A DNA stretch of 36,404 bases from Catenibacterium sp. co_0103 (GTDB taxonomy: Bacteria; Bacillota_I; Bacilli_A; Erysipelotrichales; Coprobacillaceae): contig NZ_RCYB01000017.1 of the NCBI RefSeq assembly GCF_004168205.1, positions 1-36,404 of the forward strand, read 5' to 3'. Position 1 is the first letter of the stretch, and each line of letters begins with the position of its first letter. The position numbers and the translations under genes are program-made. The notes below the pieces were generated by a model. That model was not told the DNA's origin. It did no database searches and was given only the letters and a program-made list of their open reading frames with translations. Below, piece by piece: positions 1 through 8,575 of this stretch.

Positions 1-70
1 TATTGTTGGAATATTTCTGAGTGAACTGATAAAGAGAAGCTTTCTTAGGCTTTAATACTTTGTTTGACAT
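1..70 (-). CDS. N-terminal fragment of an unidentified gene, cut by the window edge
   Basis: Only the first 23 codons are inside the window, beginning MSNKVLKPKKASLYQFTQKY. The ATG at 70 is preceded by a strong GGAGG ribosome site (about 80-84), and a TATAAT box lies upstream at 102-107, so this is probably a real start. The short basic N-terminus has no signal peptide. I do not recognise the family. A transposase or other DNA-binding protein is possible from its basic character, but that is a guess. The body of the gene lies to the left of the window. Confidence 0.5.
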   Translation of the reverse strand, partial: MSNKVLKPKKASLYQFTQKYSNN

Positions 71-307
71 ATGATTATACCTCCATCTAATTTCTAATCT
101 AATTATAGAACAGATGGGAAATTCATGTGTCCGGTTCAGCTTCATGAACGCCGTTTAATCGGTGCTTATGAAATTTAATTTTCACTAACCTGTGGTTTGT
201 GGGTATTCAAAAAATAGGTTAAAAAAAAGGGCTTTAAAATTAAAATTAAATTAAAATCAACTCGCAATATTTTAAATATTTGCTTATAGAAGTATCTTTG
301 GATAAAA
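71..307. other. Intergenic region between the left-edge gene and pepF
   Basis: About 240 bases with no gene. On the minus strand it holds a TATAAT box (102-107) and the ribosome site of the left-edge gene, but no good -35 hexamer. The stretch around 115-210 is less AT-rich than its flanks and could be an untranslated leader or the end of a mobile element. No terminal inverted repeat can be confirmed inside the window. The segment from 210 to 300 is A-rich and featureless. Confidence 0.4.
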
Positions 308-331
308 GAAAAACAACCCTTTCGGGTTGCC
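308..331 (-). terminator. Rho-independent terminator of pepF
   Basis: Six-base-pair stem (314-319 with 324-329) closing a GAAA loop on the minus strand, followed by a T tract. It begins two bases after the pepF stop codon. Confidence 0.85.
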
Positions 332-2131
332 TTATAACTTCTTTAATGTTTCTTCTACATCATCTAGAATCTGACTGAACTTAGTTAAAGCTCTAGATAC
401 AGGTTCTGGTGTACTAAAATCTACACCTGCATGCTTTAATTCATCTAATGGATAAGCACTACCACCCATTGATAAGAATTCTAAGTATTTCTTTACTGCA
501 CCATCTTCATTATTAAGAATTGCTTCACTTAAAGCAACTGCTGCACAATAACTTGTTGCATACTTATAGACATAGAATGGTCTATAGAAATGAGGAATTC
601 TAGCCCATTCATACTGTACTTCATCATCAATGACTAGATCTTCACCAAAATAATCTTTAATCAAATTCTTATATAATGTATTCATGCTTGCTGCAGTGAT
701 GGCTTCTCCTCTTTCAGCCATGGCATGTGCATCTCTTTCAAATTCTGCAAACATAGTCTGACGATAAACAGTACCCTTGAAACCTTCTAGATAATGGTTT
801 AATAAAGCTAAACGTTCTTTAGGTTCAGTTGTCTTCTGTAATAACTGTTCTACAAGTAAGTTTTCATTGACTGTAGAAGCGACTTCAGCCACAAAGAGTG
901 TATAGTCTGCATTCTGTGGTGTCTGTGTATGGTTAGAAAGCCATGTATGCTGTGAATGACCCATTTCATGGGCAATTGTACTGACACTATCTAATGTGCC
1001 TGTAAAGCTTGTAAGGATGTATGGATTAGAGTCATAAGTACCACTAGAGAAAGCACCACCACGTTTACCATTGTTAGGATAAACATCAATCCATCTATCC
1101 TTATAAGCCTGTTTTACTCTATTGACATAGTCTTTACCAAGTGGTGTGACTGCATCTAATACCATCTGCTGTGCTTCTTCATAAGTATATGACTTAGATG
1201 ATCCTGCAACTAGAGGTGTATAAACATCATAATAGTGTAGTTCATCTAAACCAAGCATCTGTTTTCTTAAACGTACATAACGATACATTTCAGGCATGAA
1301 CTTTCTTACTGTATCTACTAAACTATCATACACAACACCAGGTACATGTTCATAAGCCATGCTCATGGCTCTTGAAGACTCATAATGTCTCACCTGTGCT
1401 TCTGCCACTGCTTCTTTAATACATGCATTATATGTAAATGCAAAGGTATTAATATGCTGTTTGAATCCTTTATAGAAAGATTTAAATGCATTTAATCTAA
1501 GTGTACGGTCTTCACTCATCTGTAAAAGAATATAGTTAGACTGGTTGAGTTCATGGACTTCTCCATTTGAATCAGTCACTGATTCAAATGTCATATCAGC
1601 ATCCTGTAAGCTTTCAGAAATCTTACTAGGAGCCCCTAATGTTTCTGTAAAAGCAGCTAGAAGTGCTTCTTCTTTTGCGCTTAATACATGAGGTTTCTGA
1701 TCTAATAACTTCTGCATATTGAATGCATAAGGCTTTAAGTCTTCTGAATGTACAATTGATTCCAAAACTTCTTCATCAAGTGATAGGATTTCTGGTTCAG
1801 CAAAGCTGATTGCTGTTGCGTAAGCTGTATAGACCTGATACGCTTTTGCTTCCATTGCCTGTGCGTCACTATCTCTTGTATCTTCACAATTTCTAAGTGA
1901 TGCATAACAATAGAAATCAGATAACTTCCTACCTAAATGGGTATCAAAATCAAAGAATTCTCTGATTGTTTTCGCATTATTGAGTTTACCCTGGTATTCA
2001 GGTAGTTTCTTAATCATTTCATTAAGTTCAGGTAATGCGTTATTCCATTCTTCATCATTTTTAAAAAGTGTTGAGAGGTCCCACATATATTGTGGATCCA
2101 TATCTTTACGTTCTTTCATTGTTTCTGCCAT
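332..2131 (-). CDS. pepF: Oligoendopeptidase F (M3 family metallopeptidase)
   Basis: A 599-residue cytoplasmic zinc peptidase that cleaves medium-length oligopeptides, usually as part of peptide nutrition or turnover. The zinc-binding HEXXH motif appears as HEMGHSQHTW near residue 388, in the C-terminal catalytic half. The N-terminal half is the helical PepF domain. The length matches the family (about 600 residues). There is no signal peptide. The ATG at 2131 has a GGAG ribosome site seven bases upstream. The gene is transcribed alone, with its own extended -10 promoter and terminator. Assignment to the PepF/M3B family is firm; the exact substrate range cannot be read from sequence. Confidence 0.95.
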   Translation of the reverse strand: MAETMKERKDMDPQYMWDLSTLFKNDEEWNNALPELNEMIKKLPEYQGKLNNAKTIREFFDFDTHLGRKLSDFYCYASLRNCEDTRDSDAQAMEAKAYQVYTAYATAISFAEPEILSLDEEVLESIVHSEDLKPYAFNMQKLLDQKPHVLSAKEEALLAAFTETLGAPSKISESLQDADMTFESVTDSNGEVHELNQSNYILLQMSEDRTLRLNAFKSFYKGFKQHINTFAFTYNACIKEAVAEAQVRHYESSRAMSMAYEHVPGVVYDSLVDTVRKFMPEMYRYVRLRKQMLGLDELHYYDVYTPLVAGSSKSYTYEEAQQMVLDAVTPLGKDYVNRVKQAYKDRWIDVYPNNGKRGGAFSSGTYDSNPYILTSFTGTLDSVSTIAHEMGHSQHTWLSNHTQTPQNADYTLFVAEVASTVNENLLVEQLLQKTTEPKERLALLNHYLEGFKGTVYRQTMFAEFERDAHAMAERGEAITAASMNTLYKNLIKDYFGEDLVIDDEVQYEWARIPHFYRPFYVYKYATSYCAAVALSEAILNNEDGAVKKYLEFLSMGGSAYPLDELKHAGVDFSTPEPVSRALTKFSQILDDVEETLKKL

Positions 2132-2160
2132 AGTGCTACTCCTTTCAATGAGTTAGTTAT

Positions 2161-2190
2161 AGTATACCACTCATTTGTGTTTCATACACA
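2161..2190 (-). promoter_or_regulatory. Promoter of pepF
   Basis: Extended -10 element TGGTATACT at 2161-2169. The -35 region (2184-2190) is weak, TTGTGT-like at non-ideal spacing. It lies between the tpiA terminator and the pepF ribosome site. Confidence 0.6.
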
Positions 2191-2218
2191 AAAAAAGATG
2201 ATCCACTAGGAATCATCT
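2190..2218 (-). terminator. Terminator of pgk-tpiA
   Basis: Stem AGATGAT/ATCATCT (2196-2202 with 2212-2218), extended by CC/GG around a small loop, followed by T's on the minus strand. It lies directly downstream of tpiA. Confidence 0.8.
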
Positions 2219-2227
2219 CTTAAATAA

Positions 2228-2974
2228 TTAGTCGTTTAAAGCTTCGATCATAGCTACGTATGATTCAACCTGTAATGATGCTCCACCAACTAAAGCACCA
2301 TCGATGTTTGGCTGTTCAAGTAAAGCTTTTAATGTAGCAGGCTTTACAGATCCTCCGTACTGAATTCTTACTTTTTCAGCAACGTCCTGACCATAAAGTT
2401 CAGCAACTACACCTCTAATGTAACCACAAACGTCTTCTGCGATTTCATTAGTTGCAGTCTTACCAGTTCCGATAGCCCAGATTGGTTCATAAGCGATAAC
2501 TACTCTTTCAGCAGCTTCAGCTGTAACATCCTTGAATGCAGCAACAACCTGAGTCTTAACTACATCATGAGTCTTTCCAGCTTCATATTCTTCTAAAGAT
2601 TCACCAACACAAACGATTGGAGTCATACCGTTGTTTAATACCTGAAGCATCTTTAAGTTAACAGTTTCATCAGTTTCACCGAAGTACTGTCTTCTTTCAG
2701 AATGTCCTAAGATAACCCATTCAACACCGATTTCTTTTAACATTCCAACGCTTACTTCACCAGTATAAGCACCACTGTCTTTGAAATGGCAGTTTTCAGC
2801 AGCAACGATTAAGTTCTTTGCGCCTTCTTTAGCAGTTGCTAAATCTAAGAAAGGAGTAGCAATACCCCAATCAGCTTTATCAGTTACTTTACCATCAACA
2901 GCAGCAACAAATTCCTTTGTTTCTGCGATGCCATGGTTCATTTTCCAGTTTCCTACAATAATTGGTTTTCTCAT
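2228..2974 (-). CDS. tpiA: Triosephosphate isomerase
   Basis: A 248-residue TIM barrel that interconverts dihydroxyacetone phosphate and glyceraldehyde 3-phosphate in glycolysis. The substrate lysine is in the opening GNWKMN motif, the catalytic histidine in ILGHSERR, and the catalytic glutamate in AYEPIWAIGTGKTA with the mobile phosphate loop. YGGSVKP and GALVGGASL near the C-terminus complete the phosphate site. The length is standard. A GAGGAG ribosome site precedes the ATG. It follows pgk by 24 bases with no terminator between, so the two are probably one transcript. Confidence 0.98.
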   Translation of the reverse strand: MRKPIIVGNWKMNHGIAETKEFVAAVDGKVTDKADWGIATPFLDLATAKEGAKNLIVAAENCHFKDSGAYTGEVSVGMLKEIGVEWVILGHSERRQYFGETDETVNLKMLQVLNNGMTPIVCVGESLEEYEAGKTHDVVKTQVVAAFKDVTAEAAERVVIAYEPIWAIGTGKTATNEIAEDVCGYIRGVVAELYGQDVAEKVRIQYGGSVKPATLKALLEQPNIDGALVGGASLQVESYVAMIEALND

Positions 2975-2998
2975 TTTAAATTATATCTCCTCGAAAAA

Positions 2999-4183
2999 TT
3001 ATTTATCGTTGATAGCAGCGATACCTGGTAATACTTTACCTTCCATATATTCTAATGATGCTCCTCCACCAGTAGAAATATGAGATACCTTATCAGCGAA
3101 TCCTAACTGCTTAACAGCAGCTGCAGAGTCACCACCACCGATGATAGTGTTAGCACCCTTAAGGTTAGCTAACATGCTACATACAGCTTTAGTACCTTCT
3201 GCGAACTTAGGCATTTCGAATACACCCATAGGGCCATTCCAGATAACTGTCTTAGCACCTTCAAGTTCTTTAGCAAATAATTCAACAGTCTTAGGACCAA
3301 TATCAAGACCCATGTATCCTTCAGGTACATCTTCACCAACAACCTTGATATCTCCATCTTCACCAAACTTACTGCTTACTACAGAGTCGATTGGAAGGAT
3401 TAACTTATCTCCACCCTTTTCGATGAATGACTTAGCTAATTCTACCTTATCTTCTTCAACTAATGAAGAACCAACTGTATGTCCCTGAGCTTTAGCGAAA
3501 GTATAGCACATACCACCACCGATAATGATCTTATCAGCAATGTTTAATAAGTTTTCGATTACACCGATCTTAGAAGATACTTTAGAACCACCTAAGATAG
3601 CTACTAAAGGTCTTTCTGGATCAGATACAGCCTTACCAATATAAGCGATTTCCTTTTCTACTAAGAAACCTGCAACTGCTGGTAAATGAGCAGCAATTCC
3701 TACAGTTGAAGCATGAGCTCTATGAACTGAACCGAATGCATCTTCTACGAATACATCACCAAGTGATGCCCAGTAAGCACCTAATTCAGGATCGTTCTTA
3801 GTTTCACCAGCTTCATAACGAGTGTTCTGAACTAAGATAACCTGTCCGTTTTCAGCGTTCTTAACTGCTTCTTCAAGTTCAGCACCGCGAGTAGCGTTTA
3901 CGAACTTAACATCTCTTCCTAATAATTCAGCAAGTTTAGGAGCAACAACAGCCATATCGTTCTTAGCTTTGTCTTCTTCCTTCTTGATCTTACCTAAGTG
4001 AGAGAAAAGTACAACAGCCTTTGGGTTGTGTTCTAATAAGTAGTTGATTGTTGGTAATGCAGCAACAACTCTGTTATCGTCTGTAATTTCTCCTGTGTCT
4101 TTGTCTCTTGGTACATTGAAATCTACACGTACAAGAACTGTCTTGCCTGCGACATCAATATCTCTAATTGTTAATTTATCCAT
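2999..4183 (-). CDS. pgk: Phosphoglycerate kinase
   Basis: A 394-residue two-domain kinase that makes ATP and 3-phosphoglycerate from 1,3-bisphosphoglycerate. Family signatures are visible: the N-terminal RVDFNVPRD substrate loop, FSHLGK, the basic patch in [14 protein letters not shown], the hinge around GGSKVSSKI, and the nucleotide-binding WNGPMGVFE and GGGDSAAAV motifs. The length is typical of bacterial Pgk. It is the first gene of a pgk-tpiA pair with a strong promoter just upstream. The other glycolytic genes often linked to it (gap, gpmI, eno) are not in the window. Confidence 0.98.
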   Translation of the reverse strand: MDKLTIRDIDVAGKTVLVRVDFNVPRDKDTGEITDDNRVVAALPTINYLLEHNPKAVVLFSHLGKIKKEEDKAKNDMAVVAPKLAELLGRDVKFVNATRGAELEEAVKNAENGQVILVQNTRYEAGETKNDPELGAYWASLGDVFVEDAFGSVHRAHASTVGIAAHLPAVAGFLVEKEIAYIGKAVSDPERPLVAILGGSKVSSKIGVIENLLNIADKIIIGGGMCYTFAKAQGHTVGSSLVEEDKVELAKSFIEKGGDKLILPIDSVVSSKFGEDGDIKVVGEDVPEGYMGLDIGPKTVELFAKELEGAKTVIWNGPMGVFEMPKFAEGTKAVCSMLANLKGANTIIGGGDSAAAVKQLGFADKVSHISTGGGASLEYMEGKVLPGIAAINDK

Positions 4184-4206
4184 TAATTATCATCCTCCTA
4201 CGACGA

Positions 4207-4236
4207 ATTATAGCACAATTAAATATTTATATACAA
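4207..4236 (-). promoter_or_regulatory. Promoter of pgk-tpiA
   Basis: TTGTAT (4231-4236), 18-base spacer, then TATAAT (4207-4212) preceded by TGC, giving an extended -10. A GGAGG site follows before the pgk ATG at 4183. Confidence 0.75.
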
Positions 4237-4258
4237 TCAAAAATACTATTCTTACCAA

Positions 4259-5152
4259 TTATCTGTTTACAGATGAAGCAATTTTATGGTATGTCCATCT
4301 TTTTCCTCTAATAGCAACGCTTAACGTCATGATATTTTCAGGTAAAGCCATACCACACCATCCAGCATCACCGATATGCTGAATGTCTACACCACATCTT
4401 TTATTCACAATCGCGATTTCTCTGACTGTTTCAGTATCTGCACCTTCCTGGCTTGTACCGATTGCAGATAGTGCTAATGCATTATGTGCATGAATATATT
4501 CACATGCTTTAGTCACTGTTGCTTCAGATAATCCTGGTACTGTATTTACAGCTGGCATTAAGATAACATCAGCCCCCGCATCAATGAATTCCTTGATTGC
4601 TTCTAAGTCTACTACTGGTTCATTAACACCAGCACCATGCATCTTACCAGCAATAATTAAGCCCTTGAAATATTTCTTAGCTTCCTTAATTGCAGCAGCA
4701 ATTGAATGATTAGATACACCAACACCTGGGTTACCTGTTAAACAGATGAAGTTGAATCCTAATTCCTGTGCTTTCTTAAATGTTTCTGCAGTTGCCTGTC
4801 TACCAGATGCGATTGTCTGTCTTTCTTCAAGCATATCAGCATCTAAGTCTACTGGTTCAAGGTTACATCCTACTGGTCTACCAATTAATTCCTGTAACTT
4901 CTTAACTGGTTCATCACATTCTGGCAAACCATTGATCACTGGATTATTGCAATCAAATACATTTAAAAGAACCATATCACTACCAAAAGAAACAGCGAGT
5001 TCCGCATTCGTTAAGTCTCCTAATAATGGTGGAATAGCCACTACTGTTTCAGTCATGACAGTTCTTCCTTCACATGCAAGAATAGACTGTTTTAATTCTT
5101 CTCCATTCATTGCAAGCATTTCACTTGTTGTACAATTCAATAATCTTTTCAT
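4259..5152 (-). CDS. Conserved TIM-barrel protein of unknown function
   Basis: A 297-residue cytoplasmic protein beginning MKRLLNCTTSEMLAMNGEEL. It shows the alternating beta/alpha pattern of a TIM barrel, with glycine-rich strand ends at LTGNPGVGVSN, GLIIAGKMHGAGVNEP and ADVILMPAVNTVPG. It resembles a family of uncharacterised proteins (recalled as DUF7916), sometimes mislabelled as hydrolases; I recall this from the N-terminal pattern and cannot verify it here. The NPGVGV, GKMHG and MPAVNT loops may form a phosphate or cofactor site, which is inference. It has its own TATAAT promoter and a GGAGG ribosome site. It lies between a HAD phosphatase and pgk, all in the same direction. Confidence 0.8.
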   Translation of the reverse strand: MKRLLNCTTSEMLAMNGEELKQSILACEGRTVMTETVVAIPPLLGDLTNAELAVSFGSDMVLLNVFDCNNPVINGLPECDEPVKKLQELIGRPVGCNLEPVDLDADMLEERQTIASGRQATAETFKKAQELGFNFICLTGNPGVGVSNHSIAAAIKEAKKYFKGLIIAGKMHGAGVNEPVVDLEAIKEFIDAGADVILMPAVNTVPGLSEATVTKACEYIHAHNALALSAIGTSQEGADTETVREIAIVNKRCGVDIQHIGDAGWCGMALPENIMTLSVAIRGKRWTYHKIASSVNR

Positions 5153-5177
5153 ATTTTATTCCTCCGTAATTGCTTAC

Positions 5178-5183
5178 ATTATA
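5178..5183 (-). promoter_or_regulatory. Likely -10 box of the TIM-barrel gene
   Basis: TATAAT at 5178-5183, about 15 bases before the ribosome site of the gene starting at 5152. The -35 position (around 5201-5206) holds only a poor AGAAGAAA-like sequence, so the promoter may be weak or factor-dependent. Confidence 0.5.
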
Positions 5184-5206
5184 CTACATCTATCCGGAGA
5201 TTTCTT

Positions 5207-5995
5207 CTATATAATATTTAATTTTTGTAAGGCATTGAAAATGCCATCTTGATTATTGGTACTTGTTACGTCTTTTGCGATATTTTTAATATCATCAGGC
5301 GCATTTCCCATCGCAATACCCATTCCTACACTTTCTAACATCTCTTTATCATTATAGTTATCACCAAAAGCGACAATATCCTGTTTATTAATAGAATAAT
5401 AGTCACATAGATGATTAATGGCATCTGCTTTAGTGACTCCTTCATTCATGATTTCTATTAAGATATCTGAAGAACAGGCAATGGAACAATGAGGAAACCT
5501 TTCTTTTAAGCTTTTTTCTATCTCTTTTGTATAAAGAGGATTACACATACATAATAGCTTATGTATTTTTCTAGAAGGATCTAAAGAAGAAAGTGTACCT
5601 TTCTGTGCTTCTGCTTTTACTATACGTTCTTCTCTTAATACACGGGGATCATCTTTATCCTCTACTAACCAATCATGTAATGCATAAATATTAATAGTAC
5701 AATCAAACTTCTTTTCTTTAATAAAAGTAATGACTTCTTCTGTCTGTTTATAGTTCATCCCGTTTTCATATAATACCTGTCCCTTTTCATCTAAGATGAG
5801 TCCTCCACTAAAACAGATCATTGGACAAACAATATCATTCTCTTTCAGTATTGGATATATACCTTCTGGACTTCTTGCAGAGACAGGTAAAAAAGGAATA
5901 TCTAAAGATTTAATAGCGTCTCTTGTTTTAGGACTCATATGATGGTCATCTGTAAGTAATGTGCCATCAATATCACTTAATATACATTGATACAT
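5207..5995 (-). CDS. HAD-superfamily Cof-type phosphatase
   Basis: A 262-residue phosphatase of the Cof/YidA type, which typically hydrolyses sugar phosphates or flavin-type phosphates. All four HAD motifs are visible: SDIDGTLL with nucleophile Asp8 and Asp10, the serine in PVSARS, the lysine in NEGVTKADAI, and FGDNYNDKEML. The large cap domain lies between motifs II and III, as in Cof proteins. The ATG at 5995 is chosen because GGAGG lies at 6003-6007. An in-frame start at 6040 would put the first 15 codons inside the terminator hairpin of the preceding gene. No independent promoter is obvious, so it may be read from the upstream PTS transcript past that terminator. Confidence 0.9.
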   Translation of the reverse strand: MYQCILSDIDGTLLTDDHHMSPKTRDAIKSLDIPFLPVSARSPEGIYPILKENDIVCPMICFSGGLILDEKGQVLYENGMNYKQTEEVITFIKEKKFDCTINIYALHDWLVEDKDDPRVLREERIVKAEAQKGTLSSLDPSRKIHKLLCMCNPLYTKEIEKSLKERFPHCSIACSSDILIEIMNEGVTKADAINHLCDYYSINKQDIVAFGDNYNDKEMLESVGMGIAMGNAPDDIKNIAKDVTSTNNQDGIFNALQKLNII

Positions 5996-6007
5996 ATTGT
6001 TACCTCC

Positions 6008-6040
6008 AAAAAAATGAGCATCACAATCGGTGATGCTCAT
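6008..6040 (-). terminator. Terminator at the end of the PTS operon, abutting the HAD gene
   Basis: Perfect ten-base-pair stem (6014-6023 with 6031-6040), seven-base loop, then seven T's on the minus strand. The HAD ribosome site begins immediately after the T tract, leaving no room for a separate promoter between them. Confidence 0.9.
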
Positions 6041-6066
6041 ATAATTAAATTTATAAGTTGATAGGA

Positions 6067-6330
6067 TTATTGAATTAAATCTAATATCTTATTGACGTTG
6101 TTTCTACCATTTCTAATTCCAAGCCCAATGATCACAGATATGATTACACAAAGCACCATACCAACAATACCTACGATTCTTGTTATAAGAGATGTAGGTC
6201 CAAATAAAATGAACGCAAGGAATAATGAGGAAAAAATGATTGAACACTTTAGCCATCTCTTTAAGTTGTTAAGCATCTTAGTTTGATATTTTACTTCTTC
6301 TACATAATGTGATTTAAGCTCTTTATTCAT
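6067..6330 (-). CDS. Small two-helix membrane protein at the end of the PTS operon
   Basis: An 87-residue protein with a charged N-terminal segment (residues 1-26), two hydrophobic helices (about 28-46 and 50-70) and a short polar tail. No enzyme motif is visible. It follows the IID gene by 19 bases with a GGAG ribosome site and ends at a strong terminator, so it is the last gene of the PTS transcript. Its position recalls levX, the extra gene of the S. mutans levDEFGX operon. That is a positional comparison only; I cannot show sequence relationship. Function unknown. Confidence 0.75.
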   Translation of the reverse strand: MNKELKSHYVEEVKYQTKMLNNLKRWLKCSIIFSSLFLAFILFGPTSLITRIVGIVGMVLCVIISVIIGLGIRNGRNNVNKILDLIQ

Positions 6331-6349
6331 GATAGAACGCTCCTTTATA

Positions 6350-7186
6350 TTAGTATTTTAATCCAGGGTTGAAGAATCCAATAACAACACCTACGAAAGC
6401 AACAACTACAAGTAATAACATTACTTTGATAGGAGACATTTTCTTCTTAGATAATAGATACCAGCAAAGAATAACGAATGCTGCTGTTAAGAATCCAGGA
6501 TATACACCATCTAATGTTTTCTGTAATTCTAAGAAAGGCTTAGTTGCACCAGCTGCAGTCATTGTGAATGAAGTTTTGATACTTACCCAAGTAGCTGCAA
6601 CAGCACCAATAACGATACCACCAAGCATTGTGATAGATTCTCTTAGTGCTTCACCCTGAGGACCTACTAAGAAGTCTACGGCTTTACCACCAAGTTCATA
6701 ACCTTTGAAGTATAAGAACTTCATTCCAAAGTATGCGAATAAGTTCCATACGATGATATAGAAGATAGCACCAAGAGGAGATCCTCCAGTACTCATACCT
6801 AAAGCGATACCTAATAAGATTGGAATTACAGTACCTACAACTAATGAGTCACCAATACCAGCGATTGGACCCATTAAACCAGCACGTAAACTATTGATTG
6901 TTTCATCATCTACATCTTCAGCACCATTTGCACGTGCTTCTTCAAGACCAGCAGTCACACCAACGATAACAGTACCTAACTGAGGTTCAGTGTTAAAGAA
7001 AGCTGTATATGTTTTTAAAGCTTTTGCCTGATCTTCTTTGTTATCATATAACTCTTCAATAATTGGTAACATTGATGTCAAGTAACCAAATGTCTGCATG
7101 TGTTCCTGTGAGAAACATGTAAGGTGTCCATAGTACCAATGATGGAATGATTTTGATAGAGTTTTCTTTGAAATCTTCTTTTCCAT
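6350..7186 (-). CDS. PTS mannose/fructose-family IID component
   Basis: A 278-residue membrane component of a mannose-class sugar phosphotransferase permease, working with IIC to carry sugar across the membrane as it is phosphorylated. Family features are the N-terminal SFHHWYYGH segment, the GLMGPIAGIGDS motif, and several C-terminal hydrophobic helices. The start at 7186 is chosen because GGAGG sits about ten bases upstream. A start at 7213 would overlap the end of IIC by 26 bases and has no ribosome site. The ATG lies one base after the IIC stop codon, so translation is probably coupled. The sugar cannot be assigned from sequence. Confidence 0.93.
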   Translation of the reverse strand: MEKKISKKTLSKSFHHWYYGHLTCFSQEHMQTFGYLTSMLPIIEELYDNKEDQAKALKTYTAFFNTEPQLGTVIVGVTAGLEEARANGAEDVDDETINSLRAGLMGPIAGIGDSLVVGTVIPILLGIALGMSTGGSPLGAIFYIIVWNLFAYFGMKFLYFKGYELGGKAVDFLVGPQGEALRESITMLGGIVIGAVAATWVSIKTSFTMTAAGATKPFLELQKTLDGVYPGFLTAAFVILCWYLLSKKKMSPIKVMLLLVVVAFVGVVIGFFNPGLKY

Positions 7187-7187
7187 T

Positions 7188-8039
7188 TTAGATATCCTCC
7201 TCGTCATCATCATCTAAATCATCTGCAGCAACAGCAACAGCTGGTTTTGATAAAGAAAGCATTTTAATTTTATAATTGATTAAAGCGAACATACCAGCAA
7301 TTAATGTTGCAGATACTAAGTTAATGCCAAGTGAAGCAGCTAAAGTGAAACCAAAGAAGAATGGAATGAAATCTACTGCTTTAGTTACAATCTGTTTCAA
7401 TAAGATAGCAATACCAACACATGGTAATAATGAACCAACAGTGAATAATGTCTTCATAGCAAGACCATCCATTGGTAAGTAAGTCTTGATTAAGTCAACC
7501 ATTGGTGCACCCATTTTACACATGATTAATGTTGGAATGAATGAACAAATGATATGTGAGATCCAAGGAAGTACCCAGTCAACTGTATATAATTTCTTGA
7601 AATCACCTTTTTCAACTGCAGTCCAGCCAATATGCTGCCATGCTAAGTTGATAGTCGCTGTTCCATAGAATAATACTGTACCTAATGTACCAACCATTGA
7701 ACCGAATGAAGTAGCAAGACCCTGTGCTTCTCTTGAAGCAGGATTTAAACCATAAGAATGAACCGCAATCATTGCAAGTGGGATACCAATGTAGCTGACA
7801 GCACGAACGTCTGCAGATACTGTTCCACCAGGAGTAACTAATGCGATATAAACTAACTGCATAGCGATACCAACAAGAATACCTGTCTTTAAATCGCCTA
7901 AGATAAGACCACAAATTAAACCACCAACTAAAGGTCTACCTAAAGTGTAGTTACCAATAGAAGTACCACCTAAACCTGGCATACTTGATAAACAAGCAAA
8001 TAGGCCAAGTAGGGCAGCTTGAAACCAACTAATTTCCAT
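7188..8039 (-). CDS. PTS mannose/fructose-family IIC component
   Basis: A 283-residue integral membrane component with about seven hydrophobic segments. The family signature GGTSIGNYTLGRPLVGGLICGLILGD lies at about residues 24-49 and GGTVSADVRAVSYIGIPLAM at about 71-90. Together with IID it forms the translocation pathway. The C-terminus ends in a run of acidic residues (ADDLDDDDEEDI) resembling the end of the IIA protein of this operon. The codons of this tail also supply the GGAGG ribosome site for the next gene. An AAGGGAG site precedes the ATG. Confidence 0.94.
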   Translation of the reverse strand: MEISWFQAALLGLFACLSSMPGLGGTSIGNYTLGRPLVGGLICGLILGDLKTGILVGIAMQLVYIALVTPGGTVSADVRAVSYIGIPLAMIAVHSYGLNPASREAQGLATSFGSMVGTLGTVLFYGTATINLAWQHIGWTAVEKGDFKKLYTVDWVLPWISHIICSFIPTLIMCKMGAPMVDLIKTYLPMDGLAMKTLFTVGSLLPCVGIAILLKQIVTKAVDFIPFFFGFTLAASLGINLVSATLIAGMFALINYKIKMLSLSKPAVAVAADDLDDDDEEDI

Positions 8040-8069
8040 AATTTTTTTCTCCCTTAAATATAATATTTG

Positions 8070-8561
8070 TTAATAACCGAATTTACCTTTGAAATCATCC
8101 CATGTACCAATTGATACATCTGGTAATAAGGCAAATTTGATTTTATAACCTGCTTTAGAAATTCTTTCGAATGCATCTGCTTCTTCCTGAGTAATAGACT
8201 GGTTATTACCAAGCTTTACAGCGCCTTCACGGTCATTACAAGGACCAACAATAACTGTATCAATACCACACTTGAATCCCTGATCTACTAGGATTGTAGC
8301 CATATCAACAGGATTCTTAGTGATTAAGAAATACTGAGTATCAGAGTCTAATACCTTCTGAGATTTCTTAGCGAAAGCATCAAGTGTCCAGACAAATGTC
8401 TTTTTACCACTTGCAGCTTTATAAGCAGCCTTTAATACGCTGTTATCTGCTGCTTTATCATTAACTGCTACTAAACCATCACAAGGATATTCTCTAGCCC
8501 AGCGAGTACAAGTCTGACCATGAATCATACGGTCATCAATACGAATAAATGAAACTGACAT
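8070..8561 (-). CDS. PTS mannose/fructose-family IIB component
   Basis: A 163-residue cytoplasmic IIB protein that accepts phosphate from IIA and passes it to the incoming sugar. The phosphorylated histidine is His14 in RIDDRMIHGQ, the family's invariant motif. The length is that of a free-standing IIB; in some relatives IIA and IIB are fused (ManX type). It sits between IIA and IIC with a GGAGG ribosome site. Assignment to the family is secure; the sugar is not. Confidence 0.94.
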   Translation of the reverse strand: MSVSFIRIDDRMIHGQTCTRWAREYPCDGLVAVNDKAADNSVLKAAYKAASGKKTFVWTLDAFAKKSQKVLDSDTQYFLITKNPVDMATILVDQGFKCGIDTVIVGPCNDREGAVKLGNNQSITQEEADAFERISKAGYKIKFALLPDVSIGTWDDFKGKFGY

Positions 8562-8575
8562 TTTTAGTTTCCTCC

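Noticed and set aside
3169..3366. Reading frame within pgk on the same strand, and similar antisense frames within tpiA, ilvB, leuA and the PTS genes
   Set aside because: They lie wholly inside well-conserved genes in other frames and lack ribosome sites.
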